Source: JAAZAI01 sp050942875
GTDB taxonomy: Bacteria > Verrucomicrobiota > Kiritimatiellia > RFP12 > UBA3636
DNA length: 34,186 nt
Direction: 5' to 3'
NCBI GenBank assembly: GCA_050942875.1
Contig: JBMNOD010000036.1
Span: 1 to 34,186 of the forward strand
Program-made: the position numbers and the translations under genes
In this document: in pieces, positions 1 to 9,100 of the stretch
How positions within the stretch are numbered: the first letter of the stretch is position 1
How the letters are laid out: every line of letters starts with the position of its first letter
The notes under the pieces: model-generated
What the model was told of the DNA's origin: nothing
The model's input: the letters and a program-made list of their open reading frames with translations, nothing else
The model's database searches: none

Positions 1-142
1 TGTGATGGAGATCGTCAAGCGCCTTGCGGCGGGGAAGGACACCAAACGGAAATGTGCCGGATGTGATGACTTGGATCTCTACACGGCACGCCCGTTGCGC
101 GGCGGCGGTGAGCTGAGCGTGTCCAAAAGCCACATCGCTTAG
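1..142 (+). CDS. REP-associated tyrosine transposase (RAYT), C-terminal fragment cut by the window edge
   Basis: The reading frame starts upstream of the window (first full codon at base 2) and stops with TAG at 140-142, giving 46 codons. It matches the last 46 codons of the intact transposase at 24583-25626 almost residue for residue, including VKRLAAGKDTKRK and the terminal KSHIA. A by-eye count gives about 20 differences over 141 bases, many of them silent, so this is a diverged sister copy and not a recent duplicate. RAYTs are single-domain Y1 (HUH) transposases that act on REP-type hairpins; none of the catalytic residues lie in this fragment. Whether the full gene is intact cannot be seen here. 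Confidence 0.85.
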   Translation, partial: VMEIVKRLAAGKDTKRKCAGCDDLDLYTARPLRGGGELSVSKSHIA

Positions 143-439
143 CTCAAAACGCCCACAGCCTAACCAGACGATCGAAAAATTCATCGGCAATAGCTTCGAA
201 CTGAGACCATAGACATGGGCTCTATTACTGATTGTGCAAAATTGTGTCTGAAGCCTGCCGAAGTCTGCCTGAAAGTCTCCAAAAAAGCTAACAATGTCTT
301 GATGCCTTGATTTCAGTAGCAGAACATCTCAAAACTTCAATTTTGATTCGTCGAGGTATTTGCTGCCGAGCGCAAAACAACGGGGTTCTTATCTTTCCAT
401 ACAGGTATTTTGGTTCTTTTGGTGTACGGTGCTCAAAAA

Positions 440-457
440 TTGGGGACAGACCCCCCA
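440..457. repeat. REP-like hairpin, GGGGACAGACCCC type
   Basis: TTGGGG at 440-445 pairs with CCCCAA at 453-458 around an ACAGACC loop. It is the reverse complement of the TAGGGGTCTGTCCCCTA hairpins found at 24477-24517 before the intact RAYT gene. Here it lies about 300 bases after the RAYT fragment, so each transposase copy has this hairpin family close by. This fits the known biology of RAYTs, whose substrates are short palindromes flanking their own gene. Confidence 0.7.
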
Positions 458-463
458 AAAAAA

Positions 464-563
464 CCTGTGATGGGAGCGGAGGCGGCGACAGGCGCGCGCC
501 CCGGGGTGGTTGCGCGGGCGGAAAGGGTTGCGGAGGCGGCGATGCGGACACGCCCGGCGATGG
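464..563. repeat. GC-rich dispersed repeat, intergenic copy
   Basis: It begins CCTGTGATGGGAGCGG and ends near GACACGCCCGGCGATGG. The same start, the same middle block (GCGGGCGGA[A/G]AGGGTTGCGG) and the same end occur in the same orientation inside the coding sequence of the adjacent minus-strand gene at 4135-4420. Here it lies 3' of that gene's stop codon, outside any gene. Interior bases differ by substitutions and a deletion, so this copy is not a recent duplication. Confidence 0.75.
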
Positions 564-709
564 AGGGGTGCCCGCTCCGGGAGCGCGAGGCTCCCAAGTC
601 CCTTCTTTGCGAGCTTTGCGAACTTGCGGATGTCGACCGGCATCAACTGTCCGGCAGGTGCGGGGCGAAGCCCTCCCCGTTTCCTCCGCGGCTCGTCTCG
701 CGATCCTCC

Positions 710-3700
710 TCACCGATTGCGGGGCATGGTGATTTTCAGCGCCGGGCTCCTGTAACTCCCACACCGCTCCTCCGTTCCATTGTCAGGTCTTTGTAAAACT
801 GGATGCTTTGAAAGGGCATACCCGATAGACCTTTTATCCATATCGTCCCTTTCCTTCCTGTCATGTACCACGGTATATGTGCATCCAAAGACGAGATCCC
901 GGTAGTCCTGTCTGCCAAAGCCGTCGGACTCCACCGCGGCGGTGATCTTGACGTCCTTGATCTTGCTGGTGTCTACGGTGAAATTGTCAATGCTGAAGTA
1001 GGTGACGCTCGGACTGGCCGTGGCCTCGAATGTGCCGGAGGTCATTTTCGAGTTCATCTTGCCGGTAAACGTCACGCTTGAGATGCTTGCCTTGCGATCG
1101 CCCTGGCTGCCTTCAAATTCGTATGCCGGAATGGTGAACGAATATTGATCGCCCTTGAGGCGCGTCATTTCAATCCTGCCCGTCGATTTTATCGAACCAA
1201 GCACCAGGAAGGGCACGATGCTTCCGTAGGAAAAGCTCGCGTCCTGCATGATGTCGGACACTTCGAAAGCGATGTTCCCTCCCTTTTGCTTCAATTCAAG
1301 GGAGATCTTGTCCTCGGCCAGCTTCTTTTCGTTCAGGTCGTACAAGGTCACGCGAGGACGATAGGCCTTGAAACCCGCATACTTGTGCTTGACGGTGGAA
1401 GTCCAACCGCTTGTTCTCTGCGGCGGCGTCCCGTCGCCATAGTCCCATTCGAAACGGTAGTCGCCTCGGGGGGTCGCCTCGGCCTTGAACGTGTGCTCGA
1501 CCGACGCCTCGCCTGCCGCCAGTTCATAGACCACGTTTCTCGGTTTCTCGATGTAGACGTTGACAACCTCCGGCAAGTCAACGGAACGGTATTCATGCAC
1601 AAGCCGATGGTCCCTGAATATCTTTATGCCGACGGTCACTTTGGAAGGCGGCAGGATTGAATCCGCACGCATGGGCGGATCCACCTCGAAGATCTTCCCG
1701 TTTTCCACCTTGTCGATCTCCGTGGCAAAATCCGCGTTGTCGTTCAGGACGACCTTGGCCGTGAAGGGGGGCTCGCCCGGCTTTTGCCGGGGCAGCGCCG
1801 GCTTGAATTTAAGCTTGTCCCCGAAGGCAAGGGTGGTGTTCTTCACCTTCCTTTGCACGTCCTCCTGGTTTTCCCACCGGATGGACGTGGCATGGGCGTT
1901 GATTTTGAGGCTGCCGGCTTTTTGCGAAAGCCCCGTGAAGAAGGCGACCAATGCGTAGGCGTCCCCCTTCTTGTAGGGCACCAGCGCTTCTTTCAGGATC
2001 TTGTCGTCCTTGGTGTTGACATAGCCCAAAGGCTTCAGCTCCGCCGTCGAACGGTCGGACATCGCCAGTCCCGGAAGCCGATATATTTCTCCAATCATGT
2101 CGGCGCTTGATGTTTCAAACCACAACGACCGGTGTTGCGCCGTCTCGTCGGCGAACATGGATTTCTCGTTGATGTCGAAACGGAAAATGCCAAAGCCATC
2201 GGCCTTGACGTCCATTTGGTTGAACTTCGACATGTTTTTCAAGTTGAGGACGTCCCTCATGCCGCCGCCCCCCTGGGGGATGGCGGGCATGAAGGAACGT
2301 GTCGAGGCGTCCCGCCAGAAGCTTTCGTAAAGCGTTTGCAACTTGGCCTGGCAAGTCTCCTGGACGTAGCCGTCCAGGGCCGAGTTGACATCTGAAAGCA
2401 TGCTGTAGTTTTCGACGACCGCATTCCACATGTCCTTGAACTTCCGCCCCCGGTCTTTTGTGTCGGTGTGTCTTTCCGTGACGATGTAGTCAAGGAACGC
2501 CGACATGCCATATTCATGGGAATTGTTCGAGGCGTAGTAGGGGAGTGCGCATTCGGTGCCGTCGTGAAGGGTTTCAATGCCGACGCGGGTTCCGATGAAC
2601 CGCGCCGCATATTCCGCGGTCGCCTCCAGATACCACTTGTTGTTGGCCAGGAATCGATGGGCCTCGCCGTCGGATTGAAGGTTCCGGGAAAGATCCTTGA
2701 GGCCATTGGCCATGTAGAACTGCTTCTTGCCGAGCTGGCGGTGCTGCACGGCATGGAACAATTCATGGGCGCAGGTCACGGCCATGTTGCCCTTGGGATA
2801 CTCGCTGGGCATGGAGATGTTGCCGGAAACAATGCTGTAGTTCGCCCCTTTGGCATTGTAGTTGGGGTCGATGTAAACCTTGATGGGGTCGGGTTTCAGT
2901 TCATATTTTTCAATCCTGCGAGGCATCGGTGGCAGCCCCAGACCCCCTCCTGCACGAGGAAGCCGCGAATAGGCTTTTAAGTCTTCTTCCTCATGGATTA
3001 CAGCTTTATAGGTGATCGGCATGTTGCCTTCCCCGAAGAGGGCCGAATACTCCCGAAAAGCGATGGAAAACGCCGCGGCCATCTCGTTGGCCTTGTCCGG
3101 CAGGCCGGCGTCCTTCTTCGCGTCGGAAACACGGTAGTAGACAACGACGTGCTGTTGATCCCCCACGCCGATGAACTCCTCGTTCAGCAAATCGTTGACG
3201 TAGATGTGGATGCCCAAGTCGACGATTTTGTCTTTGACATACTTCCTGGCCTGACGAGGATAGTTGAGAACCTTTTTTGTGGAATCCCAGGCTTCGCCCA
3301 CTTGTTTTGATACTTTCCTCCTGACATGGTCCCTCAGCCTTCGCCATCCGCTGAAATGCGTCGTCTTCACGTACAACCTTCCATCGCCAAGGTTGTACCC
3401 CGTCTCCGCCAGGGCCCAGACCCCGAGAGCGTCGTCAAAATACTGGATCCGGGTGCGATCGGCCTCCTCCTCGTCTCCGACGTCAATGCCGAACAACACC
3501 GGCTTTTCGAAAAACACATGCCGTCCGTCCGCGCCGGTGATTTCAAATTCATCCACAATGGAGTAATGCGGGCTGTCCTCGAGACAAGGCGCATCGTATT
3601 GATAGACTCTGATCTCCTGTTCCCGCGCCACGCTTCCCGACGGGATGAACATTTTAAACCCGGCGCCCTCGATCGTCTCGTCCCTGTCCCGCGAAACCGT

Positions 3701-4591
3701 TCGCCTTGCAAGCTCCGTTCTCTTGTTCTCCACGAAATCGGCCTTGATGCCTTTCCTCTTGTAAAGCGGCGGATTTTCAACGACGATCTTCCTTGAACCT
3801 CCTTTCGTCTCCCGGGGCACGACGACGGTGATGGCGGACGCCCCCCAGGCCGTGATCCTGGCCGGACGTCCGTCAATGCTGACGGCGCTGTTGTCCATGT
3901 CGTAGGCTCCGAAGCCCCGGCCCGTGATTTCGATCGCCCTTCCGGCATGGAACTGGCCCGTCACGCCTTCAATTTCCGTTGCGGGCAATCCACCGGGATT
4001 CCGAGGCCGCGGTTTCATGGATTCCACAAGCCGCGGAAAAAGGAAAAGCAACAGCGTCCCCGTGCACAGGATGGCCATGCCGGCTGCAGCGGCCCTCGGC
4101 AACCTCGCCGGGCTTCCCTTCCTGGGGAGCCGCCCCTGTGATGGGAGCGGCGGCGGCGACAGGCGAGCGCCCCGCGATGGAGGAGCGGCGGGCGACGTTG
4201 CGGACGCGCCCTTCCCTGGTTTCGCGGGCGGAGAGGGTTGCGGCGGCGGCGATGCGGACACGCCCGGCGATGGGAGCGGCGGCGGCGACAGGCGAGCGCC
4301 CCGCGATGGAGGAGCGGCGGGCGACGTTGCGGACGCGCCCTTCCCTGGTTTCGCGGGCGGAGAGGGTTGCGGAGGCGGCGATGCGGACACGCCCGGCGAT
4401 GGGAGCGGCGGCGGTGACGAGCGCACACCCTTCGCCGGTCGCGGGGGCGTGGGCTTCGTGGGTCGCTGGGGCGGCGTCGAAGCAGATCCCACCGCCGGAG
4501 CCGCCTTCAGGGCTTCGGTCCGGCGCGCGCCGCATCGGCGGCAGAATCTTGCTTTCTCCGACAGGGTTGCACCGCACTGTGAACAATCCAT
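710..4591 (-). CDS. Membrane-anchored multidomain surface protein with zinc ribbon, HExxH metallopeptidase-like region and PKD-like domain
   Basis: 1293 residues. The start at 4591 has a GAGG-type ribosome site (GCGAGGGG) just upstream. Domain order: zinc ribbon at 3-20 (C3, C6, C17, C20); Pro/Ser/Ala-rich linker 30-165 built of 43-residue repeats; one transmembrane helix about 168-187; IPT/TIG-like beta domain about 205-273 (EITGRGFG); ZU5-like stretch about 309-416 (FIPSGSVAREQEI); then a zincin-like region with H609-E610-LF-H613 and a downstream E656 in WYLEAT, the usual spacing for a gluzincin third ligand. A PKD-like domain follows near 1050-1135 (FEWDYGDGTPPQ). The zinc ribbon would lie in the cytoplasm and everything after the helix outside. 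I do not recognise the exact family; protease activity is inferred from the motif alone. The gene stands alone, with its own promoter candidate at 4701-4728. Confidence 0.85.
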   Translation of the reverse strand: MDCSQCGATLSEKARFCRRCGARRTEALKAAPAVGSASTPPQRPTKPTPPRPAKGVRSSPPPLPSPGVSASPPPQPSPPAKPGKGASATSPAAPPSRGARLSPPPLPSPGVSASPPPQPSPPAKPGKGASATSPAAPPSRGARLSPPPLPSQGRLPRKGSPARLPRAAAAGMAILCTGTLLLFLFPRLVESMKPRPRNPGGLPATEIEGVTGQFHAGRAIEITGRGFGAYDMDNSAVSIDGRPARITAWGASAITVVVPRETKGGSRKIVVENPPLYKRKGIKADFVENKRTELARRTVSRDRDETIEGAGFKMFIPSGSVAREQEIRVYQYDAPCLEDSPHYSIVDEFEITGADGRHVFFEKPVLFGIDVGDEEEADRTRIQYFDDALGVWALAETGYNLGDGRLYVKTTHFSGWRRLRDHVRRKVSKQVGEAWDSTKKVLNYPRQARKYVKDKIVDLGIHIYVNDLLNEEFIGVGDQQHVVVYYRVSDAKKDAGLPDKANEMAAAFSIAFREYSALFGEGNMPITYKAVIHEEEDLKAYSRLPRAGGGLGLPPMPRRIEKYELKPDPIKVYIDPNYNAKGANYSIVSGNISMPSEYPKGNMAVTCAHELFHAVQHRQLGKKQFYMANGLKDLSRNLQSDGEAHRFLANNKWYLEATAEYAARFIGTRVGIETLHDGTECALPYYASNNSHEYGMSAFLDYIVTERHTDTKDRGRKFKDMWNAVVENYSMLSDVNSALDGYVQETCQAKLQTLYESFWRDASTRSFMPAIPQGGGGMRDVLNLKNMSKFNQMDVKADGFGIFRFDINEKSMFADETAQHRSLWFETSSADMIGEIYRLPGLAMSDRSTAELKPLGYVNTKDDKILKEALVPYKKGDAYALVAFFTGLSQKAGSLKINAHATSIRWENQEDVQRKVKNTTLAFGDKLKFKPALPRQKPGEPPFTAKVVLNDNADFATEIDKVENGKIFEVDPPMRADSILPPSKVTVGIKIFRDHRLVHEYRSVDLPEVVNVYIEKPRNVVYELAAGEASVEHTFKAEATPRGDYRFEWDYGDGTPPQRTSGWTSTVKHKYAGFKAYRPRVTLYDLNEKKLAEDKISLELKQKGGNIAFEVSDIMQDASFSYGSIVPFLVLGSIKSTGRIEMTRLKGDQYSFTIPAYEFEGSQGDRKASISSVTFTGKMNSKMTSGTFEATASPSVTYFSIDNFTVDTSKIKDVKITAAVESDGFGRQDYRDLVFGCTYTVVHDRKERDDMDKRSIGYALSKHPVLQRPDNGTEERCGSYRSPALKITMPRNR
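4135..4420. repeat. 129-bp in-frame tandem repeat encoding the Pro-rich linker
   Basis: The landmark GATGGGAGCGG recurs at 4140, 4269 and 4398, an exact period of 129 bases (43 codons), giving two full units and a partial third. On the minus strand it encodes repeating stretches such as SPPPLPSPGVSASPPPQP and PPAKPGKGASATSPAAPP between the zinc ribbon and the membrane helix of the surface protein. The units are nearly identical at DNA level, so expansion is recent or maintained by conversion. A related copy lies outside any gene at 464-563. Confidence 0.9.
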
Positions 4592-4700
4592 AAAACCCCT
4601 CGCTTTTTCGCTGGACTGCCCTTGTGATGATCTTGGAACGGCAGCCGGGCAGAGTGGCGAACCGAACGATCAGGATGATAAGGCATCTACGGCAACGACA

Positions 4701-4728
4701 ATTCTATCATTGCATGCTGCGAATGCAA
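4701..4728 (-). promoter_or_regulatory. Sigma-70-type promoter candidate for the surface protein gene
   Basis: Read on the minus strand, TTGCAT (4728-4723) is followed after 16 bases by TAGAAT (4706-4701). Transcription would start near 4694, leaving a leader of roughly 100 bases before the ATG at 4591. It is called from consensus match only. Confidence 0.4.
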
Positions 4729-4849
4729 GGATAAAAAAATTGTGTCCGGTCAGTTTCTGGGGTAGTGCGAGTTGGTGCGTCTTGGTGAGATGCGTTCAGC
4801 CGACTTTTCTTGGGCGTTTCAAGGCATTTTGAGGGGCGCATTTTTTTGC

Positions 4850-4877
4850 TTGCGCCGTCGTTGCATTGTGTTATACA
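4850..4877 (+). promoter_or_regulatory. Promoter candidate of the IS66-like element
   Basis: TTGCGC at 4850-4855 and TATACA at 4872-4877 are separated by 16 bases and sit just before the remnant transposase reading frame. Transcription would start close to the ATG at 4885, or give a short leader for the alternative ATG at 4903. This is a consensus match inside the element's left end and is probably a relic. Confidence 0.35.
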
Positions 4878-4884
4878 TACCCGA

Positions 4885-5344
4885 ATGAAACGGAAATCCA
4901 TGCCGCAAACGCCCGGCTTGAAAGAGGCGTTCCTCAAGGAAGTCGCCGAGCTTTGGCCCGTGGCCAAGGACTCGGTTTCGGAAGTCCGCAAGCCCTGCGT
5001 GCGCAAAGGGTGCAAGGCTTGCGCCGAGGGGCGCGGCCACCCGGGAAAACGAGCATCGGCCCTACCACTGGACCCGCGACCGCGACATCCCCGCCGAGAA
5101 CAAACTCGCCGAGCGGGAGCTTCGATCATTGGCGATCGCCCGCAAGATCAGCTTCGGATCCCAGTCGGAGAAGGGGGCGGAAACACGCGGCATCCTCATG
5201 AGCGTGCTCCACACCTTCGCCAAACGCCGCGTCAACGCGCTTGAAGCCTCCGCCGACATGCTCGACGCGCTTGTCGACAACCCGAAACTGGGCGTGGCGG
5301 AATGCCTCTTTGGCGGGAACGCCGCCGCCGCGGCGCCCAGTTGA
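4885..5344 (+). pseudogene. IS66-family transposase relic with internal deletion
   Basis: Two frames remain. The first (from ATG 4885 or 4903) reads LKEAFLKEVAELWPVAK...EVRKPCVRKGCKACAEG. This Cys-containing head resembles the leading segment of some IS66-type elements (my recollection of the family). Around 5040-5048 it breaks, and a different frame continues with YHWTRDRDIPAENKLAEREL, IARKISFGSQSEKGAETRG and ILMSVLHTFAKRR to the stop at 5342-5344. That is the typical IS66 transposase C-terminus, in which the (A/E)N-xxxE-RxLR-xxxI-RK-SFGS-S-xGA block follows the catalytic core. The catalytic DDE core is missing and the halves are out of frame, so the gene is dead. Confidence 0.8.
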
Positions 5345-5447
5345 CGCATCCAGGCGTTGGCAAGTTCAACTTTCCATGCGAACCGAGCCCAAGGGTTTTC
5401 GGCTGGCTTCGGCTTGCCCAGACGCTAAAACTCGCCCCCCCAGAAAC

Positions 5448-5766
5448 CGAGGCATTACCTGCCGTCAACATCACCGGGGTCAATCCCAACAAGGTGGAGG
5501 CATTCGTGCTGGCCCGCAACCTGACCGGCTCGATCGATCCACGCGTCTTCGCCCACAAGGTCATGGCCGGGAAGAACGGCATCGCGTTGGACGACTACAC
5601 GCAGATCGGCTTCGCCGATGTCGAAGCCTGCGATTTTTCCGTTCGGCCTGGAAGCCCGGCCGTGGGCAAGGCCATGGACGTGCCGGGCGTGAGCTTCCGC
5701 TTCAAGGACCTGGGCGCCGTGCGGCAGGGCGATACGTGGTATCCTCCGGTTGTCGGGCCGCAATGA
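5448..5766 (+). pseudogene. C-terminal stump of a secreted parallel beta-helix protein
   Basis: Directly after the right end of the IS66-like remnant a frame runs to TGA at 5764-5766. Its tail reads DDYTQIGFADVEACDFSVRP, then GSPAVG, later DLGAVRQGDTWYP. That order (xxFxxxxDFxLxPGSPAxG, then DLGAxxxG) is the usual ending of right-handed parallel beta-helix/pectate-lyase-fold proteins. No signal peptide, start or body remains on the left, so the gene was cut by the insertion or by a deletion linked to it. It points the opposite way to the intact beta-helix gene at 6115-9630. Confidence 0.6.
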
Positions 5767-6114
5767 CGAACAAGCCCCACGACGGAACAGACGCCGGCCG
5801 CTGGGGGGGATGGGCGCAGGCGGCGAAACGCGGCGGGGACGCCGCGTCCACTTTGGGCGCAGGGTTGGTAGTGGGCGCAGGCGGCGAAACGCGGCGGGGA
5901 CGCCGCGTCCAGTGTGCCCAGCATGGGCATGTGCTAATCGACTGAAAGGAGTTGATCGTGAAGCAGTGACGGCAAACGTAGCGAACGGCAAGGCCGCGAC
6001 CGCAAGGAAGCGAGCTGAAAGAAGCCGGTGGCAAAGGCACGACCGTAGGAACACGAACAGGCGGCGAGGCAGGGTGCGGGCGATGAGTGCGCTGGGAAGC
6101 ACGAAATCCGACAG
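5767..6114. other. Intergenic, GC-rich repeat-bearing region
   Basis: Lies between the 3' ends of two convergent reading frames (5766 + and 6115 -). It contains two copies of a 40-bp repeat at 5811-5850 and 5872-5911. From 5912 to 6114 no repeat, RNA or gene was recognised. No rho-independent terminator with a T-run is evident, although convergent transcription would need one on each side. Confidence 0.6.
5811..5911. repeat. Pair of identical 40-bp direct repeats with internal 13-bp palindrome
   Basis: Copies at 5811-5850 and 5872-5911 are identical over 40 bases and start 61 bases apart. Each ends with GGACGCCGCGTCC, a perfect palindrome around a central C, followed by A. The 21 bases between copies (5851-5871) are different. 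The arrangement resembles dispersed intergenic repeats and not a CRISPR array: there are only two copies and no leader or cas gene nearby. Confidence 0.85.
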
Positions 6115-9100
6115 TCACCGAAAGACGCACCATGCAGAGCCTGACGGCGCGGCGTCGAGGGCGCCGGCGGCGCGGGAAGGGCCGGCTTTGCGGCCGGTGA
6201 AATCGCGGAGGAAGGGGCCGTCGAACTCCCAGGCGAAGAGCTCTTCGATGGTGGTCTTGGAATCGGCGAGCGTGCCGAGGGCGATGCGCAGGAACTCGAG
6301 GCTGCCGGAGAAGGCCGTGGCAGGGTCCGCGCCTCGCCCCACGCGCAGGTCGCCGTCGTGGCGGGCGGAGCCGCGCAGCGCGGCGGGCGCTTCGGCGACG
6401 CGCCTGCCGTCGAGATGGAGGCGGAGCGCGTCGCCCGCGCGGTCGCACTCGGCGACGACGTGGTGCCAGCGTCCGTCGGCGACGGCGGCGGGCGAGGCCA
6501 CGCGCGCCTCGTTGTCGGCTTTGACGCGGAACTGGATTGCGCCGGCGGCGTCGAGGCCGAGTTCGTAGCCGCGCTCGCCGAGGCAGGAGACGAGGACGGA
6601 GCCGCGCGCGCCCGCGTCGGCGCGGAAGAAGGCTTCGACGAGGAAATTGGCGTTCTCCGTGTCATGCGGCCCCGGGAAGCTCGAAGGCGGCGGCGCGGCG
6701 GGCTTGCCGGCGGGCACGCGCATCGTGACGTTGCGCACATTCTCTTCCCATCTTCCGGTGGGCGACAGCGCGACGAGCAGCGAGTAGGCGTCGAGCTCGC
6801 CATGGGCGCCCGGCGTGAGCGTGAAGCGGAACGTGCCGCCGGACGTCGCATCCGGCGTCGAGCGCGCGAGGGTGTCGAAGCCGCCCCAGCCCTGCTTCTT
6901 GAGCCAGTGCAGGTGGACCATGAGCTTCTGGCCCGCCGGCACGTCCTTCAGGCGGACGTCGATCGTGGCGTCCTGGCCGGCGACGAACGCGGCGGGGGTG
7001 GCGACTTCGAGCCAGTCCGCCGGCGTGTGGGTCAGGGTCTCGTCTGCCGTCTCCGGCGGTTCCGTCCCGGCGGTTTTCGGCGCGGGCAGGGTGAGGACCG
7101 TGCCACGGCCGGGGGCGAAGCGGAGGGCGCCGGCGCACCAGTCCTCGAGCGGGCCGTCCTCGTAGTCGGCGGCCGTCAGTCCTTCGCCGCGCAGGTCGTG
7201 GCGGGGGAGGCTGTGGTAGTCGTCGCGGTTGAGCACGAGCGGCGACATGTACCAGTGTTCGTCGAGGACGGCGGCGGGGTCGGCGTTGTTGCGGCGGAAG
7301 TGCCATTCGCCGACGGTGCGGCTGAGCGCCCAGGGGACGAAGAAGCGGACGCCCTTGCCGAGCGCGGGGGAATTGGGCGCGGGGCGGAAGTCGCCTTTGG
7401 CGGGGTCGGCCAGGACGCGCGATTGCGCGGCGAGTCCGATGTCGGACGCCAGCAGGCGATTGTCTTCGGCGGCTTTGCGGAAGCCAGCCAGGTCGGTGTC
7501 GCCGGAGCCGGAGCCTTCGAGGTTGCCGAAGGTCGCCGGCGTCTTTTCGAAGATGTTGCGCGAGTAGGCGATGGAGTCGAGCTGGTAGTGGTCGTACTGC
7601 GCCCCTTCGTCCTCCTTCTGCTTGCCGTGGGCGAAGACGATTGCGCTGATGTCGATCCAGACGTTGCCGAGGTAGAGCTGCCGGCCGCCGACGGGCGACC
7701 AGCCGGAGCCTTCGGCGAAGCGGTAGGCGGTGTTGTTGAAGAAGGCGTTCAGGATGGTCGGGACGGCCTGGTAGAAGGCGCAGCGGTTGCAGTACTTGCT
7801 GGAGAGGTCGTTGTTCGCGCCCCAGGCGATGTTGTTGAAGTGGTAGTTCTTGAACGCGCCGTCGAGATAGTACGCGAAGCCGAGGCGCGCGTTGCCGGGC
7901 CTGTTCGCCGCCCAGTTCCAATAGCCGCCGGGATTGCCGGAAATGTTGTTGTAGACGTAGACGGGGCCGCCCTGCCACGTCTCGATGCCGCCCCAGTCGT
8001 TGGCGGCGAGAAGCGGCTGGACCACTTTGTTGTGGTGGACGAGTCCGCGGGCAAGCGGAACGTCCTTGGTGGTTTCGTTGCGTTTGCCCATGAAGATGAA
8101 GAGCCCGGCGCCGTAGGTGCGTTCGAGGATGTTGCCGGCGACTTCCAGCGTCTGCGGGAAGCCGATGTGGACGGCGTGGGCGCTGTCGCTGCGGAACGGG
8201 CGGCGGCCGATTTCGTAAAGACGGTTGCGGAGCAGCTTCGCATCGCCGAAGAAGGCGAACGGCGGATCGGTCTTGCCCCAGCGTTCGCTGCCTTCCAGTT
8301 CAATGGCGCCGTGGTCGGTGAAGCGGACGTCGTTGTCGCAGACGACGACGCGGTCGAGGCTGTCGGCGTCGTCGACCGCCTTGAGGCGGATGGCCTTGTT
8401 GACGTGGGCGAAGCGGCAATGCGAGATCTGGATGTCGTCGCCGCTGCCGTGGAGGCGGATCGCGGCGGACTGGACGTCTTCATGGACGAACTGGCGCGCC
8501 GTCAGGTCCCAGAAGACGTTGGAGAAGCGGAAGGCGAGGCCGCTGATGCGCACGTGGCGGAGCTCGTCGAAGTCCATGAGGTTGATGCGGCGCGCGACTT
8601 CGATGCGGGCGGCGTTGGGGTTGGCGTCGCCGGGCAGGCGCAGGTGGAGGCGGCCGCCGTCGCCTTTCCTCTCGAACCAGAATTCGCCGGGGGCGTCGAG
8701 GAAGTTGGGCTTGTCTTCGAGGAAGTAGCGGTTGCCGGTGATGATCTTGCCGCTGTCGTTGTACCAGAAGCCCTGGAAGCCGATCCCCTTCTTCCCGGCG
8801 TCGTACGATTCGATTTTCGAGGCGAACGGCGTGCCCATGACGATGCCCCATTCGCTCCAGACGATGCCGCCGACGTAGTCCTCGGCCTTGCCGGCGAGGC
8901 GCTTGGAATCAATGCCCAGGTGCATGACGGTGTTGCCGACTGTCGTCTTGTTCTTGTCGGTCCACCACTCAGGCTGCTCCCATTCGTACCAGCTGCCCAT
9001 CACGTCCTCGGGGTCGGTGATGGTCCAATTGGGGGTGCGGGCGAGGGGGATGCGCGTGACTTTGCCGTCGTTGGCGACGGTCCAGACGGCGCGCGGGGCG

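Larger units (their letters stand above)
143..709. other. Intergenic region with decayed RAYT-flank DNA, one REP hairpin and GC-rich repeat
   Basis: No convincing gene. Bases 143-430 are relatively AT-rich and show patchy similarity to the stretch after the other transposase copy (25627-25860), for example around 205-225 against 25678-25700 and around 270 against 25740. The flank therefore seems to have travelled with the transposase. A REP-like hairpin lies at 440-457, a GC-rich dispersed repeat at 464-563, and the rest up to the stop codon of the minus-strand gene at 710 is GC-rich low-complexity DNA. Open frames here run through the repeats on both strands and have no ribosome-binding site or family resemblance. 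Confidence 0.6.
4753..5447 (+). mobile_element. Decayed IS66-like insertion element with imperfect inverted ends
   Basis: The left end (from 4753, GTTTCTGGGG) and the reverse complement of the right end (from 5447, GTTTCTGGGG) align over about 50 bases with shared blocks GCGAGTT, GCGTCT and CAGCCGA in the same order. Between them lie the two remnants of one transposase-related reading frame (4885-5344). The element is only about 695 bases, far shorter than a complete IS66-class element, so most of its centre is gone. Direct target duplications are not evident: the flanks (GGTCA on the left, CGAGG on the right) do not match, which fits later rearrangement or a misplaced boundary. To the right the element abuts a truncated beta-helix gene. 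Confidence 0.65.
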
